From Triops longicaudatus (taxonomy: Eukaryota; Arthropoda; Branchiopoda; Notostraca; Triopsidae), in the NCBI GenBank assembly GCA_022885665.1, contig JAGQDJ010000134.1, positions 1 to 64,000 of the forward strand: DNA of 64,000 bases, read 5' to 3'. The translations under genes and the position numbers were made by a program. Shown one piece after another: positions 1 to 12,700 of this stretch (positions within the stretch are counted from its first letter, which is position 1; each line of letters begins with the position of its first letter). The notes under the pieces were generated by a model. The model was not told the DNA's origin. It was given only the letters and a program-made list of their open reading frames with translations, and did not search any database.

Positions 1-79
1 ATAGCGTTTCTCTGCCCTCTTCCCATACAAATCACACAAATATGGACTTAAAACAAACTATCGTATATAACCCATGGTT

Positions 80-152
80 AGGGCGGGGGGCCCCCCTTGG
101 CAGGGGGCCCCGGGGCATTTGCCCCTTTTGCCCCCCCCTTAATCCGGCCCTG
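80..152 (-). mobile_element. hAT-like non-autonomous element terminus
   Basis: A G/C-homopolymer-rich block ends at 152. Read on the minus strand the end starts CAGGGCCGGATTAAGG followed by a G run. Ends of the form CAGGGCCG plus a G run are typical of short non-autonomous hAT elements, from general knowledge. No matching opposite end or 8-bp duplication was found, so it is probably 5'-truncated, and its left boundary is approximate. Confidence 0.4.
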
Positions 153-3100
153 CGCACACACACATTCTCTGTCACACACACGCTACGCACACAAAACTCT
201 TCCTGATGCTTTATGCTTAGTATTCTATTTATAGGCGAACTGTCATTATACGAGTAGAACGTCTGCAGCAGCGAATAGCCAATTGAAATGCTCTATCTTT
301 TAGATGTAAAGCCTTGTGGATGGTTAGACAGTTTCAGCACATTTTTTGATGAGCCAATTACCCTTATAGTGCACCTGTGCTAGCTAGCTGTACTGTCTGT
401 ACTCATACTTGCAAACAGAAAAATGGCTAAACGAGAAAAATTAGAAACGAGAAAAACGAGAAAAATTTGAACATACACAGAGAAGATTCTCGCCGACTTC
501 ATCTCAGTGAAGTGTGTAAGGAATTTGTGTCTCGCAATGCTGAGAGACGAAATGTGTTTGGCTCATTTGAGTGATTACGTACTCTACTATTTGGCTGCTA
601 ATCTTTCATTTGAAAGCAGCCGATTTTGAATTAGGACGACTATTAGCCATTCCGAAAAGTTTGTGTATTCATTAATTGCTTGCGTATACGTGCGGTATAT
701 AGATGTTATAGATGTATTTCGTCTCATAGACCATTCCACCAGGGGGAAAAATAGGTAAGAGCAATTTTTTTACAGTTTTTCACGAATACATTACATATAA
801 AGAAAAATAGGTAAAATATTTTTTGTGGTACCGCGCACCTAACCTCCACTCCTCGGTAGAAGGTATTGAACTGCCCCCATGACGAAATTGTAGTTCCGCC
901 GCCACTGGGTAAGGTAGCTGCAGCAGAAATTGCGTTGATTTTTTCTTATATATTACTATTGGCCAAATAAACGAGCCGTACGTTTAGATGTCAGTCTTCC
1001 AGCTCTGACAGAAGAAGAGCCCAAATCGATAATCACAGTATCCAAGAAAAGCTTCGGATTTGTAGGCAAAGGATAAGGCTAGACATAGGTTGCGACATTA
1101 TGCTCTTGCGTGTAACGCCAAACGCCATTGTTCAGCCTCTTGAAGAGTGGAGCAGTTGAAGACCATGATTCGAGCCGCGGCCGACACAGCGTGGGTCCAG
1201 TGATGCAAATAGTCGTTACGTGCCCGACACTAACGCGAACGCCTTTTTTTAGTTACGTCTGGTCCCGAGATCCCAAGTCCGTAAGAGTGTGATGCGTCAG
1301 ACTTGGGTAGACGGGGAATAAACTTGCTTTCATGCAAATGATAACACATGTGTTGCAGTTGGAGGCTCATATTGCGTTCGCAGGATTTCGCTTTTAATCT
1401 TTTGTCTTTGACAAGCTAACATGGTTTGCTTTCGATTTCTTAAAGAAGAGCAAACTGTCCGACTGAACTGGACTCTCCTCAACTAAGGTAAAGCAGGGTC
1501 TTTCACTGGGAATTTACATAAAGGGCAAGACGTGGGGGGACCTAAGAGAACTCTGACCCAGCGTCAAAGTTTCAAACCGGAGCAACCCCTACTATAAATT
1601 GTTATAAAACTTTCGTTTCTTGACTTATGGTCCGGAACAGGGTCTGACATGTGATTTTGTTTATTATACACATGTATTGTGGCGACGTTGCTCACCCGCA
1701 GGGTTTTTTGTGCTCTCCTAAACTGTTCGGTTGAGCCTCGTGTCTTTATGTTCACCTCGTATCCCTTTTTTATGTTCAATCTTTTTTGCTCTGAGACCCC
1801 AAACTTGGGGCATAAACAGGGACACAGACACGAGAACACTAGAATGTGCTTGGCAAACTTTAATCAATTTGAACTTGAAATCGGAATGAAGACAATTTTT
1901 TGACATGCTCTGCACAAGCTCATTCTACAGTGAGTTGAACTTGAGCTTGAACTTAAAGGCATTCAAGTGATTTTGGAAAGCAACATATTCGATGAGGATA
2001 TTGAAGACAATGCTATGAACTATTAGGGTAAAGGAGAATTCCGTCTTTCACTCATTGGAATGGGAAAAGCTTGCAACAGTTTTATAGAGAGCGGATTTCA
2101 TTTTCCCTGGTCTCTTAGAGCTTATTCTCACAATACATCTGAAATGCATCATATTCTTTTTACATTTTAATTACGTCACACGGTATGGGAAAGTCGATCT
2201 AGGCGCTATAAATTGAGTCTTTTTTTACTAAACAAAACCTTCGACCCCTAAGCGTTGAAAATTATGGAGGCTTCGTGCAATTACAATTATTGTGATGTAT
2301 TAATAGTAAGATATATGTAAAATTTGTTTATATGTTGCGATATATTAGAAAAACAGGGGGGAAAAATGAATGAAGAGACTTGGAGTGGATTGGAAAATCT
2401 AGCCAGAAGGCTTTTTTTTTATGTAAGCCCTTTTAATCAGAGTTGGATGTTGATTTGAACTTGAATTTTTGGGCGAAGTGAGGCTTGTTGCTTGGAATAG
2501 GATTTGCCTTTACTGTGCGAAATGGGCTGGGATTTTTTCAAAGTTCTTATTTTTAGGCTTAGATTCAAGTATGGTCCCTTGAAAATCGGACAATATAGTA
2601 CTACACAAGTTAAAATAGCACAAAATTAGTTTCAGGAGTGGGATCGGACTTGTGACTAGTAGCTGCGATCTCCTAAGGGCGAAACTGTTCAATGTGGGAA
2701 GAATGGAAGGCAAAAATCGTTTCGCTGTTGGCTTTCGTGTATTCAGTGAACTCAAAGAAATAATTCTTAAAATTTTTCAGTTATCCATATTGATTGCATC
2801 GGGCGAAAATGTACCACTTTTCTTACAGGTAGCGAAACCAGACATCGTTGAATATCTAGATTAATTTTCAATAATTCCACAGGTAACTTTTTTAACATTC
2901 TTCAACGGTATGTGAAATGAATGTGATATTCTCCAGCCGCAAGAAAACTTTTTTTCAGTAGTTATGATTTTTTATTTATTTTTTTTATTTTTGTGTCACA
3001 TTACTTTGGACGCGAGTCTCCTTCATAAAGTAAAAAAAAAATAAGGATGCAATTATCACAGTTATTTTTACACGTCTAATAATTTTCTCTATTTATTTCT

Positions 3101-6100
3101 GACCAAAGTCAGGTTGGACAAAATGAATTTTTGACACGCTGGGCACCCTCAAATAACATGAATACAAAAACACAATCTTGCTAGAAAGCCGTAATAAATT
3201 ACTAAGGTGAGTAAAACGAAATAAAATGTGCTCGCACGGTGTTCTGAGCCGTTTTACGTAATACTGACACAGGCTGGCAACAGTGCTAAGATGAGGACAA
3301 ATAAATATGCCCTTTCTTCACATTGTCGTATTTAGTTTTCTAAATTGCTTTACTATTACAGATAGCAAGATGTTTTCATCAACTACATGGCATGGGTACC
3401 ACAATGAAGCACGCACCATAAGCAGCATCCGACCTACCCCGCAGTAGTGCCCAACCTAACCTCGTCTGGGGCAGCATGTGCACCTTTGACAAGTTTCAGG
3501 AGAAATTAGATATAACATAAATTCCTAAACGTCACGCCACGGAAAATTAGAACGACCAATCTAACAAACTGTTCATAAAAGAATTCAGTGTCTTTCAAAC
3601 TAAGATTTCCAGGTCTTTTGGAGTGAAAAACTTTCCGACGTGCCAGGGTCTTTCCCTATAGGCTACCTATAATGCGCACAACATGTTAGAATACTTAGTT
3701 TTACTGTCGACAATTATCGTGAGATTCTGAATTGATTTCGTGAGATCGCTTAAGCTCTTTATTGTGCAACTTTCTTAAACCTTGGTTAGGTAATCAGTAG
3801 CAAAAAATTAAAAAATAAAAAAGAAGCACAAAATTTATGTCGATCAGTAAGCTTCTTTTTCCCTTTTATTCTTATTTGGCGTTAAAATCTTGAGGGCAGT
3901 TAAAAATACTAGGAATTTTCATACTTATCCTTTTGATGAGTGTGTTGCCGTAATACAGTCTCTGTCCCCTGTTCTTTTCTTCCGGACCGTTAGTGTGTCT
4001 CACGTGAATGGATGCCCCTTTACCTATTTAACCTGTATCTGACCTTTTCCCTTGAAGTAGCGCCTTAGTCCTTCCTTGTGTGTTTTTTTTTTAGCCCTGA
4101 TCAGCGTTGTGTTCTTATGACTATATAAGCCAGTTTTGAATTAATGAAAGGGAGTCGATCGTATTGCGGCATTTAAGCTGCACCAAATGAGCTAGTACCG
4201 ATGCGAATCTGGTGGCTAATATAACATGACTAAAACGAATACGACAATAAATGCGAAACCTATAAGAAATATTGTCTGAACTTCCAGCGGTAGAAATACC
4301 TACCGCGAGAAAGGCAGGACCGCACTATACAAAGCCTGCTCGCAAGACAGTCCAAGATATGTGTATTTACTAGATCAGAAAATCCTCGTTATCCAGTGAA
4401 CTCCAAAAGTCATATCAGCTGTCAAATTATTTGAGATTATTGGATTACTCAAGAACGAACAACTGAAGTGGAAGCTGTGTGGATTTTGTTGTCTGCGTGA
4501 GACGTTTTTACTTCGACAAAACTGTGCTATTTTTACCAATTTTTCTTCCAATACGGTTCGCTCCGTAACCTGTTTCACGTTTTCTATCTCTTTTTGCTTT
4601 ACAGAACTGTTGGCTAAGCTACATTTTCTTCATTTTTCTTCTAATTGTTCTCCACACCCCCGTACCCAGGGGCGATAAGGGGTTATCCCTCCAAAATGTT
4701 AATTCTGTAATGGTTACCGGATAGGTTGCTTATACTAAGCAAATTAATTAAAATTTGGTATCTTTTCTTCTATAGACTGTGTGAAAATTTTTCCAAACTC
4801 CTACAGATCCTTTTCGCGTTATTGAAAAGAATATTAATGTAGAGGAAATACAATAAATACACAATGGGTTTGGAGTTGGTTTATCAGAATGCAGTATAAT
4901 CAGGGGCGCAGCCAGGAATTTTTTTCGGGGGGGGGGGGCGACCCTGCGCCCCTGCACCCAGCGCTACAGCAACTGGTCGGCAAACAACTAAAGCTAGTAA
5001 TAGCGTTACTGGTACAAAAGGTGTGGCATTTACTGACCTCTTCTAATACAAAATCCAAGTTCTTTTTCAGGGAAAAAGTTGCAATCCTATCTCATCATTG
5101 TTACAGCGCTGTAAATAAAAAGTATTTTATTTAATTCAATTTTTTTATATACTTTTACTGCTTAACTTAGGACTTTGTTATCTTAGTTTTTCTAAAACAG
5201 GTTGCAATGTTTCCTGCTAAACTGTATCTTTAATTACAGGCGGTGCTAAGTACGTACCACAAGGCCCTAGTTTGATGGTGTCACTGACGGATACAAAATA
5301 CTTTTATACCATCACCATCATACTTTTATATCACTGGTAAGAAAGCAAACAGCCTGTATGAACAGAAAACTAATCTACGAAATGTCGGGTTTGATCCTGT
5401 CAATCATCGGCTGCATGGCACTTTGGCAGCTAGACTGCACAGCCAAGCCGAAATTATGAGACGAATATGGCCTGGAGCAAACTGTTGTGGTGCCCCAACG
5501 TATTGAGTGCAATAGCAATATTAAATCACGGCCCTTCTGAGTGCTCCAATACCATCCAAGAAATGCGTGTTTAAAATTTCCAACTATGATTCGAGAGTTA
5601 CAATACACGAAACGCACAATAAATCTTTTTTCTTTTTGCGTTAAGAATTCTTTCAGAGGTGAGCTCTATGTTTGTTGCCTGCACAGGCCTCTTATGTGGC
5701 TAATGACACCTATTAGTATTACGATATCACTTCCGGCTAAGTTAACCCTTAAGGGACTAATATAAAGCTTCGTTTTGTCTTGACATAAACGACTCAGAAG
5801 ACAGGAAAAGGAGAATAATATTTATTGGCTTCCAGGACTAAGGCTGCGTGGAAATGCCTTATTATTGTGTTTGTCCACTGAATACAACCTTGCAACATGT
5901 GTCAAGCGTCAAAGACCTCGAAAGCAGATTTGCTGGAGTCAGATGTAGCGATCAGGGCCGTATAAAATTAACATTTGGGAGGGTGGAACCCTACGCTCCC
6001 TGGGCACGGGTGGTAGCGATTCATTCATAACATACAGCATTTAACTTCTGTTATATGCATAGACTCGCGAAATCGGTCAAGCCCTGTCTCAAATTTCTTC

Positions 6101-6145
6101 GTACTTTTCTCGAAAGCTGTTTGCCTTTTCCTTCGTTCTTTCTCT

Positions 6146-6297
6146 CACTGCCTCCCCTCGCTCCCACTGCCTCCCCTCGCTCCCACTGCCTCCCCTCGCT
6201 CCCATTGCCTTCCTTCACTCCCACTGCCTTCCCTCGCTCCCACTGCCTCCCCTCACTCCCCACTGCCTCCCTTCACTCCCCATTGCCTCCCCTTTCC
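6146..6297. repeat. Minisatellite, 19-bp unit, about 8 copies
   Basis: Tandem units of CACTGCCTCCCCTCGCTCC start at 6146, 6165, 6184, 6203, 6222, 6241, 6260 and about 6280. The first three are identical; later ones carry C/T and A/G substitutions and a one-base insertion. The array is pyrimidine-rich on the plus strand. Open frames across it are repeat artefacts. Confidence 0.85.
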
Positions 6298-7050
6298 CGA
6301 GCATACAGGTGAAGGTAGGAAGCAAGTTCCTCAAGAAATGTTCGAATAAAGATATAGTGCTCGCAGGCAAGTCCAGGTAAGGCTCCCGACCTTCGCTGCC
6401 TTCCCAACCCAACGCACCCCCTGGGCTCCACCTTGCCGCAACATGCAGGTGTCATTGAAGCGCGTTATTCCTACAGAGCATACAGAGAAGACTAAAATCC
6501 TTTGCCTTATGACCAAGTGTCCCAAGCTCTTTTGCTGCTAGGCTCATCCGACTTAGAAATAGGGGAACCTTCCTGGAATAGGGGAACCTCGAGAGGAAGC
6601 GCAGAGTTTATACTAACTGTAAGGTATCTTGCTGGCAGCTCGTATCCAGTCACGGCCACCTTACAGCCATTCAGTGTGGATTCTACTCCCAAGTACGTTT
6701 TCTGGGCTCTCTCTGGGCTTTGTGGATTAGAACTTAGCTCTCAATATGCATATTTAGCTGGAAAACATGACAATATCAATGGCGGCAATTCTTTCCTCAT
6801 CTTTAAGTCATAGCATTCTATCATAAGCCTAAGATTGCTCTATTTGTCTCCTTTGCAGGCCACATATTTTCCTTGCATTTCCTTTAAACGTGTTGTCTTT
6901 AGCTTAACCTGGTGCTAAAATGTCGAATGCTTTTTCTTTAACTGTTGCAGTTTCTTTTATCCGAACGAAAACAGAGCTTGAACACAACAATTCCTTAGCA
7001 TTTTTCCTTAACTACTTGTGAAACACCAGATTGAAAATGAACACTCTAAC

Positions 7051-7161
7051 CAAGGGCGCAGCCAGGAATTTTTTTCGGAAGGGGACCGTTCGTGTTTTTC
7101 GGGGGGGGGGCAACTTTTTCTTGATGCTGCNCCCCCCCCCCCCCTTTTCTCTGCGCTCCTG
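7051..7161. repeat. Short G/C-run repeat related to 4901 copy
   Basis: This copy shares its first ~25 bases with 4901-4925 (GGGCGCAGCCAGG, then AATT and a T run) and ends CTGCGCTCCTG. It contains a G run and a long C run with one ambiguous base at 7131. It is either a complete short hAT-like element or the right portion of the larger composite 4901-7161. Confidence 0.5.
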
Positions 7162-7522
7162 AGTATAATACAGAGCATAATGCTGTAACAAACTTAAGTT
7201 TTGTAACAAACTCCAGCTCTGAGTAACATTTTTGATCGCCTCTTACATTTTTCGTTTTTCGCATGTTTTTAGAAAATCTATAAAAAAATAAACGGTTGGA
7301 TCAAAATGTAGAAAATTACTTAGAGGAGCTTTTGGGGTGACTAACCGGGCGTATGCAAAGCTTATAATTGAAATTATTGCTACTTTCAGAAATAAAAAAA
7401 AATAAGACGTTTCGCCATAAGCCCATGTTATAAGGCTCGGAAAGCCTCATCGAGCCATTTCCAGGATCCTGTTCGGGCACCTAAGACTTTACTCCTTATC
7501 TCTGGTAGAAGAAAACCATAGA

Positions 7523-8541
7523 CAGAGGCGGCGCCAGGGGGAGTCAGAGGTGTATATATACACCCTGTCGGGGAATTGCTGACACCCTGTCGGGGAAGGC
7601 CATACATGGGTGTCGGGGAGACCTATAATGGGTATCTGCATAGAGAGAGATTTGCAGACTGCATCGAAGATTAGACCCAATTCATTCCCACGCATACATG
7701 CATGCCTGCAGTATATAAACTAATAGCAGAGACAGACATCAGAGAGATGCACTCACATAAATGTATGTAACTTTCATACACTAAATGTAGCCAACTGTAT
7801 CGAAGATAAGACCCAATTCGTGACCGATATCATTCAGAGTTTCCGCGACAATTTGAATGCATGCAGGTCGCAGGAGCAATGTCTTGAATTCTGGTCGGAG
7901 GCAGAATAAGCAAAAAAAAAAAAGTTGCAGCTGAAAAAGGAGACAATGCCTTCACGTCCAAGAATTGTACCCGCTCGCTTACGTGAAAGTGTAATGACGC
8001 ATTTTGTGAACACCTCTCGCTCCGTGAACACCTTCGAGGATTTCCAGCGAGAAATATACGTCGTCATCGACACCGTTCTGTCTGAGCTCAACCGTAGGTT
8101 TGGAGAAACGAGTATCGCTTTAATGCGAGGAATTTCTGGTTTGACTCCTGCTTCTTGATACCCACGATGTCGTATACTTTTATCGTAACTTTTTCTTGTA
8201 TTTTAACTTTATGGATGTTATTTGTTCTGTTCATCCCATGTATTTCTTGACACGTTGATAGAAATATTGAAGAAAACTTCAGCGAATTCCTCTTAGGCCA
8301 TCGGGTTTTTATGGTGACTTCTCACGAAAAAATGGAAATTTCTTGCAAAAATTGTCCCATGCGGCCATGCCTATTTTTAGTAATTCTTTATTGGTTATGA
8401 GTTAAAAGACTAATTTTTTAATTTTTAATCGATTTTTGTTCGTATTTTCTGAAATTGACGTTCGCGACATGGTCTTTTGTCAATTGACACCCCGTCGGGG
8501 AAACCGAATATCTGTCGGGGCAACCACTGGCGCCACCACTG
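7523..8541 (+). mobile_element. Degenerate hAT transposon, ZMYM1-like transposase remnant
   Basis: The left end CAGAGGCGGCGCCAG (from 7523) matches the reverse complement of the right end at 8541, CAGTGGTGGCGCCAG. The 8-bp flanks ACCATAGA and ACCTTACG agree at 5 of 8 positions, so any duplication is eroded. Subterminal copies of (T/C)GTCGGGG occur at 7566, 7588, 7611, 8493 and 8513, a plausible transposase-binding array. Between them one plus-strand frame (about 7799-8158, interrupted by a single in-frame stop at 7907-7909) reads like the hAT transposase domain of zinc-finger-MYM-type-1-like proteins: a helix with ACRSQEQ, then PSRPR and RR(F)GETS-type segments. The rest of the transposase is missing. 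Confidence 0.55.
7799..8158 (+). pseudogene. hAT transposase fragment (one in-frame stop)
   Basis: About 120 codons in one frame, broken by TAA at 7907-7909. The upstream part contains IIQSFRDNLNACRSQEQ; the downstream part contains MPSRPRIVPARLRES and ELNRRFGETSIALMRGISGL. By recollection these resemble the segment before and inside the catalytic region of ZMYM1/TTF-type hAT transposases, where PRxRxxPxRL and LxxRF motifs are usual. No complete catalytic domain survives. It lies between the inverted ends of the 7523-8541 element. A short duplicated segment (ATCGAAGAT then AGACCCAATTC) recurs near 7662 and 7800. Confidence 0.5.
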
Positions 8542-9528
8542 ACCTTACGGCCCCACTGGGCCTGATAAGGATTGAAGTTGGGTGAGAGGCGGTATTAACG
8601 TCTTTTCAAAGATTATAAGGATGAGATTGCAAAAAATCTGAGCGGAAACCTCTTCGCCTATCTAAAATATTTGTAAAAGCTTACACCTAAAGAAAATGTG
8701 TGTCAAGTCTTGTGATGCATAATCATTGCACGGGCATGTAGTGTCAAAAGTCTTCTTATTACTGTATTCTTAATGCTACATAGAAAATTCTTCGAATGGA
8801 TATGTGTTGTTTTCAGTATAATTAATGTAGAAATAGGCGGTCTAATTGGACTAAGAACCACGCCAACAGATTCTTAGTGCACAAGTTCTAGACACAGAAA
8901 AATTGTTCTAGACAGCCAGATCTCAGAACAGCAGCAATGAAAGTACGCTAATTTTTCCAGTAGGCTACTTTATTTGAAAACTTTGTATTATATTTGACAG
9001 AATTGTAGTATTTTTCAGAATTGATTACAGTAAAGTAACCGACACCTCGTCATTGTCAATTTTACCTTCTTATTATTTTTTTTTAATGTAACGTAATTTT
9101 GTCGAAGTGAAGTTTTCGGCCGGTATCGATATTGGAAAATTATGCATATTGTGGCGTTCGTTATTACCCAATAGTCAATGTCGTAACTGCCCACAAATGA
9201 ATCCTAAGATTCATTGTTGGTAAGAATGAAATCCCCTGCACCCAGCCTGTAATAGTGAGTTCCTTTTTGACCTTCCTTTGAGTCAGTTGCGTTTCTTGAG
9301 AGTGAAATTTGTTTGTTGTAAACTGAAAGTGAGAGTTAGCACGAGAAGGAGAGTGTTTCTATGTGATTTTGTATTGGAGTTCGTTTTGGTGTTGATGTAA
9401 ATTGGAAGATACGAATAAACGGAATTTGAAAAGGAGTAGAACGTAACTATATCGAGATATCGTTCCACTATATATGCATATCGATACTTATACAATTCCG
9501 ATATCAAGCCTGTTTACTTTCGTTACAG

Positions 9529-9536
9529 TGACGTCA
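9529..9536. promoter_or_regulatory. CRE palindrome upstream of HEATR5B
   Basis: A perfect TGACGTCA (cAMP-response element, CREB/ATF family) sits about 213 bases upstream of the HEATR5B start codon. The position is compatible with a proximal promoter. The transcription start is unknown, so function is inferred. Confidence 0.3.
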
Positions 9537-9748
9537 GTGGTTTTCTCTTTTGAGCTGTGTGGTGGTGATTGATTTTCCCGCAATTTAGCCAATTGTACAT
9601 TACGCAGCTGAATTAATTCTGTACTTGTTTTCGTAGTACTGAAATTTCCTCCACAGTTAATGGACGAGTAAACGAATTGCACGTCTTTCTATTCTTGAAA
9701 CTGCCGATTGTAGTTTTGGAACCATCCAAACTATTTCTTTTCGAAGAG

Positions 9749-12700
9749 ATGATGGAATTAAGTCACAGCCTCTTGCTTAATGAAGAAGCCTTGGCTCAGA
9801 TCCCAGAAGCCAAAAAAGCCCTATTTATCTATGAATGGCTGAGATTTTTGGACAAAGTTCTCGTCGCTGCTCAAAAAGTATTTTTTTTCTACAAAAATAT
9901 TTTTTTTATTTTCGTAAAATTGAAATGCATGAGCTTTTCAGTCGGACATCAAAGGATGCCAAAAGAAGCTAGTGGAGCAATTATCTGCTCAGATCCAAAC
10001 TTCACCCGGACCGCCCATTCGCCAATTGCTTGGCTGCAATTTAGCGACGTTGTTTAGTGTGGGCGACACTTTCCTCCTTTTCGAAACCATCAACAAGTGC
10101 AATGACTTGCTCAAGAATAAAGACGACTCTCCCACCTACTTACCTACGCGGCTGTATGTCACAATTACACAAAGAAAATACCGATTTTTCTTTCTATTTT
10201 CCTTCACATTTTCTTATTTTTTCTTATTGTCTTGAAATTAATAATCGACTATCAGTAGTTCATTAATTGAATTACCAACTTGTTTGGCAATCGTAAATCA
10301 AAGAAACCCGTCAGTTTAAATACTTGAATATTTTTCGTTTTTTGTCTTTATCATATTTTCTCTAATTTTTGGATAAATCGTGGCTACCTTTTCGGTACAC
10401 TTTCTGTGTTTGTTGATTAAAGCGTCAATGTGTTAACGTCTATTGCATATTCTGTTATTAAAGAAAGGTATAACTAAGCTTCATGAGCTTTTGTCCCATT
10501 TTTAATTTTTGCAAATTTTAACTGCGTTTGCTACCTTTTCCTGTAGTTTTCTGGTTTTATTGCTTATAACGTTAACGTGGTCAAATTTTTGCCCTTTTCT
10601 TCTTAATTAAAACAACTTTTTCTCCAAGTTTTAACGCATCTTTTTTTGGGGGGTTATAATTTATTTAAGTCGCTGATAATTTCAGCTTCTTTCTGTATCT
10701 GTTCTACTCAAAATTTGTTAATTAAACCATTGGTTTTCTGAGTTCCATGTGTTTTTTCCCCTGAAGGGCGGCAATTACATGTCTCGGACACATGTATCAG
10801 CGTTTGGGTCGTATGGTTGGCCGTTCTTACGAAGAAACCGTTCAGTTGTTATGCAAATCATTAAAAAGCTCCGAGTCCCAGACGCGCATTGAAATTATGC
10901 AAACTTTAGACAAGGTAAACCTACATTTCTAAATCTTTTGCAATGTCGCATTTCATTCGTCTGCGTGTAATTGTTTATAAATAAGTACTTTTGTAACTAA
11001 AAATTCTTAAAAATATTAATTTAATAAATAATCGAATAGCTTTGCGTTTTTTAAAAGTAATTAAGTGTGAATTTTTGTGTTAAGAACTGACAGTACCTGG
11101 ACAAATTATCTACTGATTTCTACTTTTAAATTATTGAGTAAGTAACTTAAATGCGTTGAAGTGTAACATGGAACTTTTCCATTGCGCTGCATTTTTATTG
11201 GTTACTTATCGTTCTCCAGGGGATAAATATTATTGTTGATCTCTTTAGAACCAGCTCAAACTGATCTGAGAGTTTTTAAGTAGCTTAAACACCTTAATCT
11301 AGCCTTACGAAATTTAACTTAACGTTTTGCATTGTTTAAAATGGACGGAAGCATACCGGCTGTTGCGTATTGATTTCAATCGCATCTGGTGTGTCAAAAC
11401 CACATTAAATTTGAGAGATTTGACAATACGTGTACGTAGTTTAATTTATATTCAACGCGGTAAGGTTTCTTTACGCTAGTTTGAGCTAGGTTACATTGAA
11501 GTAGATTATGCTGGTTGGATTCAGTTAGGTTAAGTTAGGTTATTCATTTAGGCTTTGATTACTGTGTTTAATGTTTACGTTAGATTTAGTCGGGTTCAAT
11601 ACAAAAAGATGAAGTTAGGTTTGGTTCACTTATTTCAGTTAGGTAGATTACACTATAGTTGGCTGTACCCCTCTATCCAGGGAAGAATGCTACCCCCCCA
11701 AATTCTAATATTTGTCATGGGAAGATAAAGAAAAAAAAAAACGTAAGTATAATAAAATGCATACAGCTTCCCCCACCCGCCGAACCAAAATCCTGAGTTA
11801 GGTTGAGTTGAGTTGCGTTCAGATAGGCTTTTAAGCTAGTTTATCGTGAGTTGGACTACGTTAATTAAATTTGTTTCGGTTAGGTTAGGTTGTCTGGAAA
11901 ATTCTCGGTTAGGTTAGGTCAGTGAGGTTCTGTTTGTTGAAGTGCAGTTAGTTTAGGTTGTTAAATTGAATGCACTTAGGCTAGGTAAGGCTTAGTTTCT
12001 TTAAGCTAGGCTAGATTTAGCGAAGCTTCCTTCAGTTAGGTTTAGCTTGTCTGATTAAGCCTGGCTCAACTTTGTTTTAAGTTTACGAAAAATTCCGGTT
12101 GTAAGTGATCACAAACTGAAAAAAGTAGTCAGGGTATGCTGAAAAAGTACAGTCACCTTATGTAACAAATAACAGTGCTGTAAAAAATTGTATTATATTT
12201 TGTAATTCATAATTATTTTCCAGTTGTGCAGCGGTTTGGGCTCAGCAGCGTCGACGGTGCACAAAGAAATCCAGAAAGCGTGTAAATACTGCTTAAGTGA
12301 CCGTGTTATGGCCGTGCGGCTAGCAGCTGCGCAATGTCTCTTGCAACTGCACGTCCACCAAAACCCGACCGCGCAACCTTTGGTGGAATTCGAAGCTTTA
12401 ACCGCCCTCTGTTTGCGAGCCCTCGAAGGTTCCACCTACGACGTGCGTTGTGCCATCACCAACTTGGTCGGTACTGCGGCTGCCACCGTTTTAGTCCCGC
12501 CTACACCATCCCACGGCCCGCCCACGGCCAGTAGCGCCACTTCTAAGGCACCAGCTTACAAAGCCCCGCCCCCAGAGGAGATTTTGGGCGTTTTGAATGC
12601 TGCCTTCTTGAAAGGGGCGGGGCTAGGGTTTTTGAAAGGCACCGGTGAGATGATCAAAGGGGCGGGCACGGTCAGTCGTGAGGTCCGAGTGGGCGTGACT

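Larger units (their letters stand above)
4901..7161. mobile_element. Possible composite hAT-type element with 8-bp duplication
   Basis: The left end begins CAGGGGCGCAGCCAGG at 4901, and the right end, read inward on the minus strand, begins CAGGAGCGCAG at 7161. The 8 bases just left of 4901 (4893-4900) and just right of 7161 (7162-7169) are both AGTATAAT, as expected of a hAT target-site duplication. A second copy of the left-end motif, CAAGGGCGCAGCCAGG, starts at 7051, so the interval may instead be two short elements, 4901-4954 and 7051-7161, flanking unrelated DNA. Neither short copy has its own matching 8-bp flanks, which favours a composite. No transposase was recognised inside. One unresolved base (n) is at 7131. 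Confidence 0.45.
1..9748. other. Intergenic region with repeats, no host gene
   Basis: No host coding exon is recognisable here on either strand; open frames are short and lack family motifs. The stretch holds transposon debris annotated separately: a hAT-like terminus near 80-152, a possible composite element at 4901-7161 that includes a 19-bp minisatellite, and a degenerate hAT element at 7523-8541. The remainder (about 160-4900 and 8550-9500) is AT-rich unique-looking sequence. The last 250 bases presumably contain the HEATR5B promoter and 5' UTR, including a perfect TGACGTCA at 9529-9536. Confidence 0.6.

Noticed and set aside
7131..7131. Ambiguous base n in a C run
   Set aside because: An assembly uncertainty in a homopolymer, not biology.
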